From: Eudorina sp. 2006-703-Eu-15
Taxonomy: Eukaryota > Chlorophyta > Chlorophyceae > Chlamydomonadales > Volvocaceae
Direction: 5' to 3'
DNA: 64,000 nt
NCBI GenBank assembly: GCA_003117195.1
Contig: BDSI01000114.1
Coordinates: 200,176-264,175 of the forward strand
Below are positions 52,020 to 63,356 of the stretch, piece after piece. The translations under genes and the position numbers were made by a program. Within the stretch, counting starts at the first letter, position 1; each line of letters opens with the position of its first letter. The notes beneath the pieces were generated by a model. That model worked only from the letters and a program-made list of their open reading frames with translations, searched no databases and was not told the origin of the DNA.

Positions 52020-54524
52020 CTAGTCATCGTACTCTCCGAACGCCCGAACCGCCTGCTGCTGCCGTTGCTGCTCCGTCGTCCGACGTGGCGTAGTACCCGA
52101 TGCCCCTGCGCCGCCTCCGGGTCCGCCGCCTCCGGGCCCGCCGTCGTGTGGTGCGGCTACGCCGCCGTCGGCGCTGCGCCTCGGTGCCGGGGAGGGCGGT
52201 GGGGCACCTGCACCCGCCGCTCCGATTTCACCCTCACCTCCATCGACGACGTCCTCTTCCTCCTCGTGGTGGTGGTGGTGGTGGCGCTGCACGTGCTGTC
52301 GAAGCGCCATCTGCTGCAAGGGGCCAGACCCCGCGGGCAGCGCCCCGCTGGCGGCGGCGCCGCCCAGCCCGGTGCGCTCCGCCAACAGCGACGCCGCGGC
52401 GGGGTCGTGCAGGGCGGCACCTGCGGCGCGGTGGAGACTGGAGAGGTGACCCGGTCGCGGCAGATGAAGAGACCCCGCCGGGGCCCGGGACTTTGAGTCC
52501 CTCTCGGGAGGAACTAAACTGACTCACAACTCCGGGCAACTGGCGATATGACATCCGAGGTTCGGGAGGAAGCTCAGGGTCGTGTGAGGATGCCGTACGG
52601 CGTACGGCATATGCACCGGTGCCCAAAGCCCCAAATCCCCCATGGAACCAACCGCCATGGCTGCAACACCGCGCACTTAAAGACAGAGAGATCACTGGTG
52701 GCTGCCCTGCAAAGCAACAAAGGCTTCACAGTGTCAACGGTAGTGGTGCGAGTTGGTCTGTCCAACCATGCGACCCCTCCTTAGTCTTCAAACTTGGGTC
52801 CCTTTTGGCTGAGATTTCCTGGCTTCCGTCTAGGCCGGGCTTGTACGGCACCGTATCGCCGCCTCGCGTTGCGCTCACTCTCGCCCCGTCCCCCTGTCGT
52901 CCCACCCTCTGCCCGCCCGCCCTCACCCGCTTTCAGGCCCTCCCGCATGGTGTGCTCCAGACCCTCCACCAGCTGCGTTCGCCGCCGGCCGGCGGAGGCC
53001 ACCAGGGCCCGGGGCGACCTCGGGGACACCGGCGCGCCCTTAGGCGGAGGACTGCCGGGCAAGTCACCGCCACCACCGCCGCCACCGCCGGCATCCTGCG
53101 GGCCCCGCCGCAGCCGGTGCAGGTGCGACGGCGGCGAAAGCCGCAGCCTGGACGCGCCCGCGGCCGTCGCCGGCTGGCCACCGTCACCGTCACCGTCACC
53201 GTGGTGGGCATCACCCGCTGCAACGCCGCCGCCGCGGTCGTCAACTCCCGCGCGATGCAGCGGGACGACGTGCGCGGCCGCGGCCGCAGGTGCAGCCGCC
53301 CGCCGCAGGGGCCTGCCTGATGGTGGGCGCTCCGCACCTTGACCCTCGTCCAGCAGGTCCAGGTGCCGAGTCGTGGCAGTCGTTGCCGGTTCCTAGTAGG
53401 GTTCAATGTTTTCTCATCAACGTATGATTGGAGTGTTAAATGGTAGCATGTTACGTTGCTGATAACGTCGGAATTATTTCAGTTTGGGGGCCGAGGTCGC
53501 GCGTGCGCGAATCCTCAGCAATTCAAAAATTTAGCCCTGCCGGACACCATAAAGGGCCGACCACGGAAGGCCCTCGCAAAGTGCAAGGCGAAGACCAACC
53601 ATGCAACCGAGGCCATCGGGACCACCTCGAGAAGCGGGCCAGGTAAGTATGCTTGACCACGTACAGATGTTCAATCCCACCCCAATAGGTAATACGAAAC
53701 ATGTGACCAATGCACGATGGTGGGTAAAGCCACGTCCGGCTTGCGAAATGACTGCGCTCCAGTTTTGTCACGCATCCCGACAAACAACCAAACACATCAG
53801 CCCGTCGTATCTTAACTAAAATCACAGTTGCAAACTTCCCATCCTGCCCAATCCTCGTACGGCAACCCTTCCCTTCTTCCTCGACCCTCTACCCCATCTC
53901 TCCTCAGCCAGCCCCGCACCCGCACGGCCTCCTCACAGGCGTCCAGCCACTCGTGGTACACATCCACCGGCTCCGTTAGGGTCCTGCGTACCACATATAC
54001 GGCATGTAAGACATGAGATCTCCGTAAGCCTAGCTAGGGTTGGGCATTTCGAGTGCTCGACGCAACCCCCACGTATGACCAATGCGTGCGCCTTACCTGC
54101 GAATCCCCTGTCCTACAACCCTGTGGTGCCGTACCGACCACACGTCGCTACTACGGCCACTACGGCCAGTAGGTGTCGACTGGGCAATGGCAGTAGACCG
54201 TCGCTGCTTCCGCCTCCTTGTTACTTATTACCCGTCCAAGGGCGCGGCTACCCAGGGGCTCCAGACCCCAAAAGCCTTGGGTACAGCAGGCGGGCGCCCA
54301 CTGCCGTACTCACTTCACTGCCGTACTCACTTGCAGCTGGTGTCGTACCGCATGCCGCACTGCTCGCACGCCACATTTGCCCTGCCCTGATCGGGCTTGA
54401 GCGTGCACAACACCGTCTGGTGCATGTTGCAGAAGGGGCACTCGAAGCGCGACGGCAGCGCAGTGCGAGCGCGTTTGAGCGCAGACGCCCCGGCCTGTGC
54501 CTTCCGGGTCTTGCGCTTGCCCAT
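52020..54524 (-). CDS. transcription elongation factor Elf1/ELOF1 with long C-terminal extension, 4 exons
   Basis: Exons on the complement: 54524-54331, 53983-53920, 53392-52927, 52420-52020; total 1125 nt (374 aa), all phases consistent. The first two exons give the whole Elf1 core: MGKRKTRK basic start, zinc ribbon with FECPFC (Cys29/32) and ACEQC (Cys53/56), then EPVDVYHEWLDACEEA (about 69-83). Elf1 is a small nuclear factor riding on RNA polymerase II. In animals and plants it is about 80-90 aa; yeast has an acidic tail. Exons 3-4 would add a long low-complexity tail with RRRTQLVEGLEHTMREGLKA, a His6-Glu4 run and EYDD at the end. The core is certain. The tail is inferred from phase and splice sites; if exon 2 is read through instead, a stop at 53812 gives 121 aa. 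The second intron contains a U1-like copy. Confidence 0.75.
53488..53650 (-). ncRNA. U1 snRNA-like gene, copy 2 (complete length, inside ELOF1 intron)
   Basis: On the complement it runs about 163 nt, the usual U1 length. It has the 5' end ATACTTACCTGG, stem-loop II GGTCTTCGC/GCGAGGGCC with a TTGCACTT loop, Sm site AAATTTTTGA, and a terminal stem-loop CTGAGG-TCGCG-CACG-CGCGA-CCTCGG. Parts of the middle (ATGGCCT, GTGGTCGGCCC) resemble plant U1. Stem-loop I does not show the GATCA-GAAG-type U1-70K loop. It lies in the proposed second intron of ELOF1, on the same strand, preceded by the upstream block at 53651-53735. A functional U1, a U1 variant or a recent pseudogene are all possible. Confidence 0.7.
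53651..53735 (-). promoter_or_regulatory. conserved upstream block of U1-like copy 2
   Basis: On the complement: TACCCACCATCGTGCATTGG, then TTTCGTATTACCTATTGGGG, then GAACATCTGTACGTGG up to the U1 start. It differs from the copy 1 block by a handful of bases, and resemblance fades just upstream of it, which defines the duplicated unit. Confidence 0.5.
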
Positions 54525-55300
54525 GGCCGTGGGAAGGGCGTCTGCCGGGCGGGGTGCGGGGTACGGCAAGCGCCCACGGGGCCACGCCGTCGACGCTGTG
54601 ATCCTGGGGTTCGTTGGCGGCTTGGCAATTGTCGTTGTCGTTGACCGTTGGATGTTGCTGATCAAATCCCAGCCGAAGGCGATCTCTCTCTCGCAGCGGC
54701 GAAGCTTTCTGTCGGTCTGCGCGGTTCCGAAATTCCCGCCGAGGGAGGACGACGGAGATGAACCGTAATGATATGCACGAATCAATTCAGATCAAAACGA
54801 TTTCAATCGAAAAGATGTTTACAAGCTTCCCAGTCCCGTGGACATGTGTGGCGCGTGGCTTGTGCGCGCTGGAACGTTGGCCGTGGGAGCAGTGGCTGGG
54901 GACAAGGCGGCGGCTCCGCGCGTACTTGGGCTCGTTGCGCCGAGTTCGCAGTGGTTGCTTCAGTGCTACTGGGATCCTGCTGGGAGAAGTTCTGCGGGGG
55001 CAGGCTGGGAAGGAAACGTTCGCGGGCCGCAGAGGCAGCCGTTTGCGGCCGAATCCTGAGCAGCTGCCAGGCGGCGAGAACACTAAAACAGCGCAAGTAA
55101 ACCGGAGAAAGTCTGCGACAGCGTAAAAAAAGATCGGGCCGAGAGCAGCGCTGCGTGGTCGGATCCCTGTTGGGGCTGTGCATCTTTCCGAAATCACACA
55201 GCGTGACGTCATGGGCAGTCATCGTTGAAGCCCGCGACGGAAAAAGTGCGCGCTGTACGACTGGGACCCCCGTCACCCTTCGACGCGCCACCAACCAATA
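54525..55300. promoter_or_regulatory. divergent intergenic region between ELOF1 and the acidic-protein gene
   Basis: About 780 bases separate the two proposed ATGs, so both promoters should lie here. No core-promoter motif could be assigned; the sequence is mixed with a G/C-rich middle (54840-55080). Confidence 0.4.
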
Positions 55301-58106
55301 ATGCAGACCTCCCGAAAACGCCGAGCCATCCAGGTAATCGCTCCTCACGGCTTGACGCTGGTAATCTTACAGAACGCCACGGATCGCAATTCCGCCGACG
55401 AGCGACGAGTTCCATCTCCCGCTGCCCACAACCACCAGTTCGAGACAATCAAATGGTCGAGGTGTGTCCAGCTTTGGCAAAAGAGCAAGGGCTTCGCTTG
55501 TGCAACCTCGACCCGGGCTCGGCCTTTTTTAGATTGGTCATACTCTGGTCATGTGTAGTGCGCGTGCTTTTAGGCGTTCTTCGCGTGCCCTTGGGCCTAC
55601 GGCTCGCATGGGTGGTTGTACAGGTATGGGGTTACGCACACCCAAACCATGTAAGAACACAGATGTAGGTAGTTGCGGGCGCGGGGACCCGCTGCAAACG
55701 GCCCACAGGTCGGTCCATCGGGAGGGAACCGCGTCCGCTTGGGGCCACGTCGCGTCGCGTTCGCAGTTGCAGCCAGGGACCAGAAGGTTGACGCTTGAAT
55801 CACGTTCGTGTGCACGCCTTGTAACGGTTACATTGCATTACATTACGCCTGCAAGACCCATCCAGGCGGCGCACGTCTGTCCGCCGCGGAGCGAACGAAA
55901 GAATGAATAGATGGATGCGCGAAATGTTTAACGTTTCGCAGCCATATAACACAGTGGGACCCCACACGGGATCATTGGTTTAAAGCTGTGGAAGTTCGCC
56001 TGTTACCGCATTGAAATCGAAACCCTGTTACAGTGGACGCCGCGGGTCATCGGTAACCGCCGTGCTGGGGTCATCCGTGACGCCTGCCGCCCGCACCCCG
56101 CCGCGACCCGGCCCCTGGGGCCCCCCGCGACGCACCAGACACGTTCGCAAGCGCGGGGCAAGCCGCTGAAGAAGCCGGGCGCCTACAACACCGACCTCTA
56201 CTACCAGGAGAAGGATGAGGGCTACGGAGACGTGGGCGTGGACCAGGTCAGCGATGGATGGATGGGTTGGGATAAATTGATGGGTGGGTTGGGACTTGGG
56301 AGAGTGTTTAGAGAAGAGACCCCCCCCCGACCCGCCCGACCCGCCCGACCCGCCCGACCCGCCCGTGAGTGTGTGTGCGGCTGGGACCCCGGCGGCGGAG
56401 GGCATCCGCGGGCGGGGCGGGCCGTGCGAGCGGGATAAGCGCACCCTGCACCGACGGAGTGGGATCAGCGCTCGAAATACTGTCCCGCGTCGATCCTGTT
56501 GTGGTTCATGCCTTCGTCGGTCGTCGATTTGAGTGATCGATTTGGGTGATCGATTTGGGTGATCGATTTGGGTGATCGATTTGGGTGATCGATTTGGGTG
56601 AGGGGTACCGGCCGATTTCTTCTTTCACCGTGTGCACCGGAGTACTACACCATGTGCCGAAACCCTGTGCTTGCCGTACAGGAGCCAGACGCGGGCGCGC
56701 TGGAGCACCCGGAGGACCCGGAGTTCAAGGTACGGCGCATATGTCGAGTACGGCGTACCGTACGGCACCCACGCTTGGAAGGCGGCGAGCTGGGGTGCGG
56801 GGGCGCTTGCCAGAGAGTTGTAAATCACCAGCGGCCCCCTTGGGCGGGAACCGGTACACCGGCGGCCCTTTGAATGCCAAGTATATTGCCTCGGGATTAA
56901 ACGACTAACCGATTCTGCGATGCCGGTATCGTACGGCAAGTACGGTATCTCGCCAGGTCATCGTCTCGCAGGTCGTTACAGGTCGTTAAAAGGATCAGGA
57001 AAGGCCAGCAAGGCCAGGCTGGTTCCACTTCGTACATAGCGCGCATATAGCAAAGCCCACCCGTCCAGTTGCCGCTGTTGAATCCCTCCGTTACCGCTGT
57101 ATGCTGACTCCCTCCGCGGCAGGTGAAGAAGTCGGACCTGGAACAAGCTACGGAAGAAGCTCAGCGAGACCCAGGCGACAGTAAGTACGGTGTCGTACAC
57201 AGCGAAGCGCGGCCCTAGCACACTCACTTTCTGTCCTCCTTTCCGATTACGATATTGATTGCGCGAGTTTCGGCGACTGCAGCCTACGTGATGGTGGGGG
57301 CTTGGCAGCCGTGGGAACGTTGGTCGCTTGGCCGAGGGTTTCAGCTCACTCTGAGGCGGCCGGGGGCGTCGGACAGAGATTGAGGAAGCTTCGGCTGTCA
57401 CCGATGACCCGCGGAGTCCGCTGTAACATCCTTAATTATAGAAATTGCGGCCCTTCAGCCGGATGCATTGCTGCAACCATATATAATGAAGAGCAAGAGG
57501 AGAAGAGCAGCATCCGCAGTCGCTCCTTGCTCCGTTCTCAGATGACCATTTCTTTTCCCGCTGTCACTCATTAATATGTGACCTCACGCCCTCCCGCGCT
57601 CCCGGCCTCCGCCCCACACCATAAATTGCAGTCGACGTGTCGGAGCTTAAAGCGGAGGTGGAGGACCTGCAGCGCCCCGCGGACACGGGTGGGTTGAATT
57701 GGATGAACGTTACAGCGGGTGGGTGTACGGCACCGTTGGGGGCAGGGGTGACCCGCGGGTCGGAGCAGCGTCGACCCGCCCCGCCCACACTCGCTCGCGC
57801 GGGCTGGTGCCGCCCCACTGGCGCCGAGTAGAACCAACCGACCTTACCCGGAATGAATGCGGCCGCGTGCTGCGGTTTCACGACATCTGTGCCGCTGTCT
57901 GTGCTGCCGCTGCCCGTGCCGCTGTCCGTGCCGCTGTCCGTGCTGCCGCTGTCCTTGCTTCCCCAGGCGAGGAGGAGCTGGACGCGGCGGGCGAGCCGGT
58001 GCCCGTTGTGGACGCCAACGCCGAGGGCGGCGGACCGCCCATCGAGGAGCAAGAACAGAACATCTTGGCGGGGGAGGACCGCACCCGCGAGAGTGAGGGG
58101 GTGTGA
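55301..58106 (+). CDS. small acidic protein of unknown function, 6 exons
   Basis: Exons 55301-55333, 56139-56246, 56682-56729, 57123-57180, 57632-57688 and 57967-58106 sum to 444 nt (147 aa) with all junctions in phase. The product has a basic start (MQTSRKRRAIQTRSQARGK), then KKPGAYNTDLYYQEKDEGYG, and an acidic, Glu/Asp-rich remainder with short helical stretches (VKKSDLEQATEEAQ, VSELKAEVEDLQR) ending DRTRESEGV. No domain, signal peptide or membrane span is seen. Exons 2-6 are well supported by splice sites and composition; exon 1 is inferred from phase and its basic composition. A TGTAA at 58254-58258 could be the polyadenylation signal. A nuclear or ciliary adaptor role is conceivable but nothing shows it. 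Confidence 0.6.
56025..56085 (-). repeat. dispersed short element, inverted copy
   Basis: CCTGTTACAGTGGACGCCGC then GGGTCATCGGTAACCGCCG is the reverse complement of the family core (CGGTxxxCGATGACCC, GCGGxGTCCxCTGTAACA). It lies in the first intron of the acidic-protein gene. Confidence 0.6.
56329..56365. repeat. 9-bp tandem repeat
   Basis: About four copies of GACCCGCCC follow a short poly-C run, in intron 2 of the acidic-protein gene. Confidence 0.9.
56531..56598. repeat. 13-bp tandem repeat containing TGATCGATTT
   Basis: Five copies of GGGTGATCGATTT, nearly perfect, in an intron of the acidic-protein gene. Confidence 0.95.
57384..57438 (+). repeat. dispersed short element, well-conserved copy
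   Basis: CTTCGGCTGTCACCGATGACC, CGCGGAGTCCGCTGTAACAT, CCTTAATTATAG. With 38853 this is the best reference copy of the family. Confidence 0.7.
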
Positions 58107-60645
58107 CGCAAGCTAGCGCCCCCGACCGGATATGTGTTTTGGCGGGAGGAGTCTGAACGGTCAGGTGTATGTACGGCATCCAGACACCGTCTCATCGGTG
58201 GCGCCGGCAGTGCAGCATGATGACTGGATTGGGGTGAAGGCCCTGGGACAATGGGTGTAATGGACTGGCACAATCAAAGGACCACGGAACTGCGGAATCA
58301 TTTGGAATCCAAGGTTGCGTTGATCGCAAGCAAGCGGGCGGCAGTCATGCCGCGGTCGTTGGAGGCTTCCAGCAAATGTGCTATCCTTAATGATCGATGT
58401 TGCAAATTTGCAAAATGCCGCAACGTGGGTTTCCAAGACAGCGTCGAGTTGTGTTGTGACGCTGCAGCCTGTCGTTCGTTCGAGGGCGAAGGGAACGGAC
58501 GGGTGCGGCTCACCCCGATGCGGTACAGTACGTCAGTACCTGCTGCTCTCGGCGGCATCCGACATCCGTAAGCGGACAGCCGAGGCTGGCTACGGAATGT
58601 CTGCGGAGAGCAGGTGTGTAATTGAAGAATGGATGGACGTTACAATTGTGTAAATGTAACCCCTGTGCCAAGCTCGCGAAGGCGCCGCGCACTGCCGCGC
58701 ATCTGCTGTTTGTGACGGGCTGTGGAGCGAACCTTCATCCAGTGGATGGCCGTCGTGGGACTCATCGAGGGAGTGTCGTGGCGGTCCCGCAAATCACCGC
58801 TCTCATCTGTCGCTCAAGAGGCACCCGCCTCTGAAGACAGGTTGAAGACAGGCTCAGGCGGGGTTTGGAGTTGGGGAGACCCGGCCTGCGGGCGTGTGTC
58901 TAACGAAGATCACTCACCGCAGAATGTGCGTCAGCGTGTGTTTAATGACAACGACGAACCCGCCCAGAACCAGCCAAGCCCACATACTCACCACTGCGAT
59001 GTACACACCATATGCAGAGCACAGGGCGAACAAACAGGACAGCCACAGCAAGACGACCGCGCCACCACCACCGCGAAGGCACACAAGGTCCCAGGTCCCA
59101 ACAGCCCGCCGCTCGCCACGCCGTGCAGCGATGCAAGCATATCCCCACCAGCACGACGCGCGCCGCACGGGCGCGCCAATAACGATACGAACAGTACAAT
59201 ACTTGGTCCCACAAGAAAAAACACCTCAAAATAATTGGTGGCGCAACCGTCGCGTCGCCAGGCGGTTGGTTGCAAAAGAGGCAGCCCCGCGAGCCCGCGC
59301 GACCCCCGGCGCCTGGCGGTGGGTGGTCACCGTTGCCTGTTTTTGTTAGTTTGCTTGTTTGAATCCTCGTGCTGCCTGCCTGCCTGCCGCCATGCGTTGC
59401 TCTTCATTCTCCATCCTGCAAAATCAGTCACCGGCTCCGTCCCAAGACGCTCATGACGGCACCCGACGACCCGAGCCCCGCCCCGCCCCGCGGGAGGCCC
59501 TCTTTAGGTAGATACCCACCCCACCAGACAACCGGGCACCGCCTGCCTCCCTACCACCAGGAGCAGGAGTAGAGTACTACAGGGAGGGCGCGATATTGGG
59601 TGGACTCCAGGGACCGAGGTCCTGCCGCGGACGGACCGCCCACCCCGACCAGGCCACCACGACCGTGTCAATGAAACGGCATAAGCCATCGCACAGCACA
59701 GCACAGCACAGCACGACCCATTGCGCGCGGGGGATATACAGGAAAAGCAGCCCGGACACACCCAGCCCGGCGCACGGGGGAGTCCCTGCTGCACGCAGCC
59801 CGAGCGAGCACTGCGGTCCACACATAAGAGACACTTGGGACGGGCAACCGTTGGTACGGGCAACCGTTCGGCACTAATATTGCCCATTGCATGACACGCA
59901 CTCCTGCCCTGCCCACAGATCAACGGTACATTACATTTCACAAAGAACAAGTGTATTGGTCCCTGGCTTGGGTCGGGTGGGCTACTTTTGTGACCCCCCT
60001 CTGTGAACCCCCTCCCCCAAAGATCGGGACCGTCCCGGCGTGTCAAACAACGGTGCGTTCTGGTTGGATTACGCAGCACCGCAGTCCGCGATACTGACAG
60101 ACTGACGGATGGAGGTCGGGTAGGCGTCCGCGCCGTCAGCAGCAAAAAGCAGCCTTCCGAAGCCGTACTAGGGTATCGAACTACAAGGAAAGAAGACGCG
60201 TCTCGTTCTGTCTCTTCGTGTACAGGGTTCGCCAGGTGCTCAAGTGATACACCCCGCGGCCGCACTCGACGGACCCGGCGGCGGGTACTGCAACTTACAA
60301 ACGGTCTGCTCTCGCCACGTCACACTCGCCGGTTGACCAACCGACGTCGGTTGCCCAACCGACCGACCAACCGACTGGCAGCCAGCCAGCTTTGCTTCAC
60401 TATCAACAACACCTGCACTAGTTGCACCGATGGATTGATAATTGATGGGTTCTTGGATTGGCGGATGATGCACTGTGCAAGCTCATGAAGCAAGGCCCAA
60501 CAGACTCGAGGTGCACACCCCATGCCATGACCGGTCCAGTTGCTGGAGGCCGCACAGCTGGGCAGCCAATCAGATGCTCCGAAACCCGCTCCCCGTCGTA
60601 CAATTGCCGTACCCTACAGCGTGTCGTACACAACACGTCCGCCCG
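58107..60645. other. no gene confidently identified
   Basis: The first 150 bases are probably 3' UTR of the acidic-protein gene. On the complement, two hydrophobic stretches in different frames (FFLVGPSIVLFVSLLARP near 59190-59245; VVLLWLSCLFALCSAYGV near 58998-59051) could be membrane-spanning exons of an unplaced gene, but no splice model holds together. A short CAGCA run sits at 59695-59715. The rest holds only unrelated short frames. Confidence 0.35.
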
Positions 60646-63325
60646 TCACCTGTCACCCTGCCGCCCCTCACCGCCGCCTCCGCCTCCGCCCCCGCCCCGA
60701 CCGCCCCGCCGGAAACCACCCCTTCCCCACCCTCGCGGCCCGCTGCGCCGCCTCGGCCACCCCTCCGCCCGCGCGCTTGCGCCGCCGCGGCCCTCATCCT
60801 CTCGCCCGCCGTCATCGTACCACTCCTCCGCGTCGGCGCTGCCGCCGCCGCCGCCGCTGCCGCCCGCATCCAGCGGATCATCCGACAGGAGCGCTCTGGC
60901 GGTCATGTACGGCACCTGTCCAGTCGCCGCCGCGGCCGGGGCCGGGGTCGGTCCCGGTGCGGATGTCGGTCCCGGTGCGGATGGCGGAGCGGCCGGCTGC
61001 GGCCGCTTCGGTTGCCGACGTCCCTGCTCATCCGACAGCCTGGGCGGCGCCGCGTGGCGCACGTAGCACTCCCGCTGGTGCGCCTGCTGGGGGTACGCGG
61101 GCGCCGCGTCACAGGCCGGCTGGGCGGGTTGCGGTTGCAGTTGCGCGGGTTGCGGTTGCGCCGGGCGCGCGCCCGACTTGCTCCGCCGCCGCGGGCGCTG
61201 CGACGCCGCATCCGCCGCCGGCTCAGCGCTGGCCCACTGATGTGCTCGCCGACCGCGGCTGACGCCGCGGTGGGTGCCGGCCGCCGCCGAATCGTGCGCT
61301 GGGTACACCCTGGGCCCTGGCGCTGGGAACACCGGTTCCGCCGTCGGCGCATGCGAGCCGTGGGTGTCATAGGACACCTGACTGGGCTGGTGCGGCTGCT
61401 GCTGCTGCGGAGGCTGCCGGCGGGGCGGCCGCGGAGGTGGACAGGCCTCAGCGGCAGGGGGCCCTGCTGCCGGCCTGGATGGCCGTGGGGTGGACTTGGC
61501 GCGACCTCGTGCTGACGCCGCCGGTTGGTGCTGCGGCTGAGGCTGCTGCACGGGGTAATGCGGCTGCTGCCGCTGCTGCTGTTGTTGCTGCTGCTGTTGG
61601 TGGTGGTGCTGTTGTTGCTGCTGCTGTTGTTGCTGCTGGTAATGCGGCTGCTGCGGTTGATGTGGCTGCTGCTGCTGTTGATGTGGCTGCTGGTGGTGGT
61701 GCTGCTGCTGTTGCTGCTGCTGGTGATGCGACTGCTGCTGCTGCTGCTGGTAAGGAGGCTGCTGCTGCTGTTGGTGATGCGACTGCTGCTGCTGCTGCTG
61801 CTGGTAAGAAGGAGGCTGCTGCTGCTGTTGGTGATGCGACTGCTGCTGCTGCTGCTGGTAAGAAGGAGACTGCTGCTGCTGTTGGTGATGCGACTGCACA
61901 TCCAACTGCACCTCCACGCCAGTCACGCCACGCGGGTGCGCTTCCCCGGCCGGCCGCTGCTGCTGCTGTTGCTGCTGCTGTTGCTGCTGCTGCTGTTGCG
62001 GTTGCTGCGGCTGGGTCGCTGCGTCGCCTGACCCGTTACAGCCAGGCAACCTGGGGTCCCCATGCAGCTGCCCGTGCGGCTGCCCATGCCGCTGCAGGCC
62101 GGCGCCGCCTTCGCTCCAAGCCCCCGACGGCGCCACCGCCCCGGGCACGGCCTCAGCGCGGCGCCTGGCGTCGCCGCCTTCGGCCGTCTCGCGTCCCACG
62201 CTGCCCTCCGGCCGGTCTGTCACCCAGGCACTCAACCCAGTGCGGCCGTCCGAAGGCCCTGTGCCAGGCCCAGTGGCGCAGGCAGGGGTTGCGCCCGACG
62301 ATGGGGCAGGATGAGATCCCACGGGTTCAGAGCGGTGCGCAGGAACGGCGCCTGCGGCACCTGGCGGGGCGTTGGTCTGTGGCGCGTCGTGACACGCACT
62401 GCGCTGCACGGGTGGCGTCGAGGTCGTCGCGCGAGAATCCGCGCCGCCGCCGCCGCCGGTGGTTGGGAGTGCCTTGGCACTCATGCCTGCCCGGACAGCC
62501 GCGGCTGCCGCGCGCGCCGCTGCCGCCGCCAAGCCGTCAAAGGCAGCGCTGGTCGCGGCGGCGCCCGGTCTGACGCGCGCACCGCCGTTGACGCCTCCGG
62601 CGCCGCCAGGCGCCGCAGCCGCATTCGGGCGCCCTGCATCGGCAGGGGCGGCGGTCGCGCTCCCCGTGACGCCAACCTCCCCGGCCTTGTCGGCGCTGGG
62701 CCCTGGCATGTCGGCTTCGACGGCCGGGCTCGTGCGCCGCGAAGCGACGTGGAGGTCGCCGGGTTGGCTGCCCTCGGCGCCTTGCGCTGCGGCGCTGTCC
62801 ATCCTGGTAGGTAGGGGGGCTGTGAGGCCGGCTGGCAGCACTGTTGCCGCGGCGCTGTCCATCCTGGCGGGTAGAGGGGCTGTGAGGCTGCCTGGCAGCA
62901 CTGTGGTCAAGGGGGAGGCACCGCGCTCCGCAGGAGACGCGGGCAGCGCCCCTGGAGCCGCTCGTGTGCACGGCGCAGCGCACGTCGCCCCGCTGTGGGT
63001 CTGGGTCACGACGCCGCTTGTCGCCGCGCGCGCCAGTGCCAGCAGCACCGGGACCGCAGACACGGAGGTGCTGGCTGGCATGGACGCGGCTGCAACGCCA
63101 CCGCCAACCGCCACGAAGGATGCCCCAGCCCGGGCTGCCGGCTGCGTGTGTTGCTGCGCGTTTTGCTGCTGGTGTTGTTGCTGCTGGTGTTGTTGCTGCT
63201 GGTGTTGTTGCTGCTGCGTGTATTGCTGCTGCGTGTATTGCTGCTGGTGTTGTTGCTGCTGGTGTTGTTGCTGCTGGTGTTGTTGCTGCTGGTGTTGTTG
63301 CTGCTGCGTGTATTGCTGCTGGTGT

Positions 63326-63356
<31 letters not shown>

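Noticed and set aside
53812..53983. ELOF1 ending at the TAA at 53812
   Set aside because: Possible, but the segment after ACEEAVR has poor composition and begins at a donor-like site. Joining to the downstream exons keeps phase to a multiple of three. Retained as the alternative model.
59504..60265. 253-codon minus-strand open frame
   Set aside because: Composition is near random for this GC content, with no domain, splice context or conserved block. Kept only as part of a gap description.
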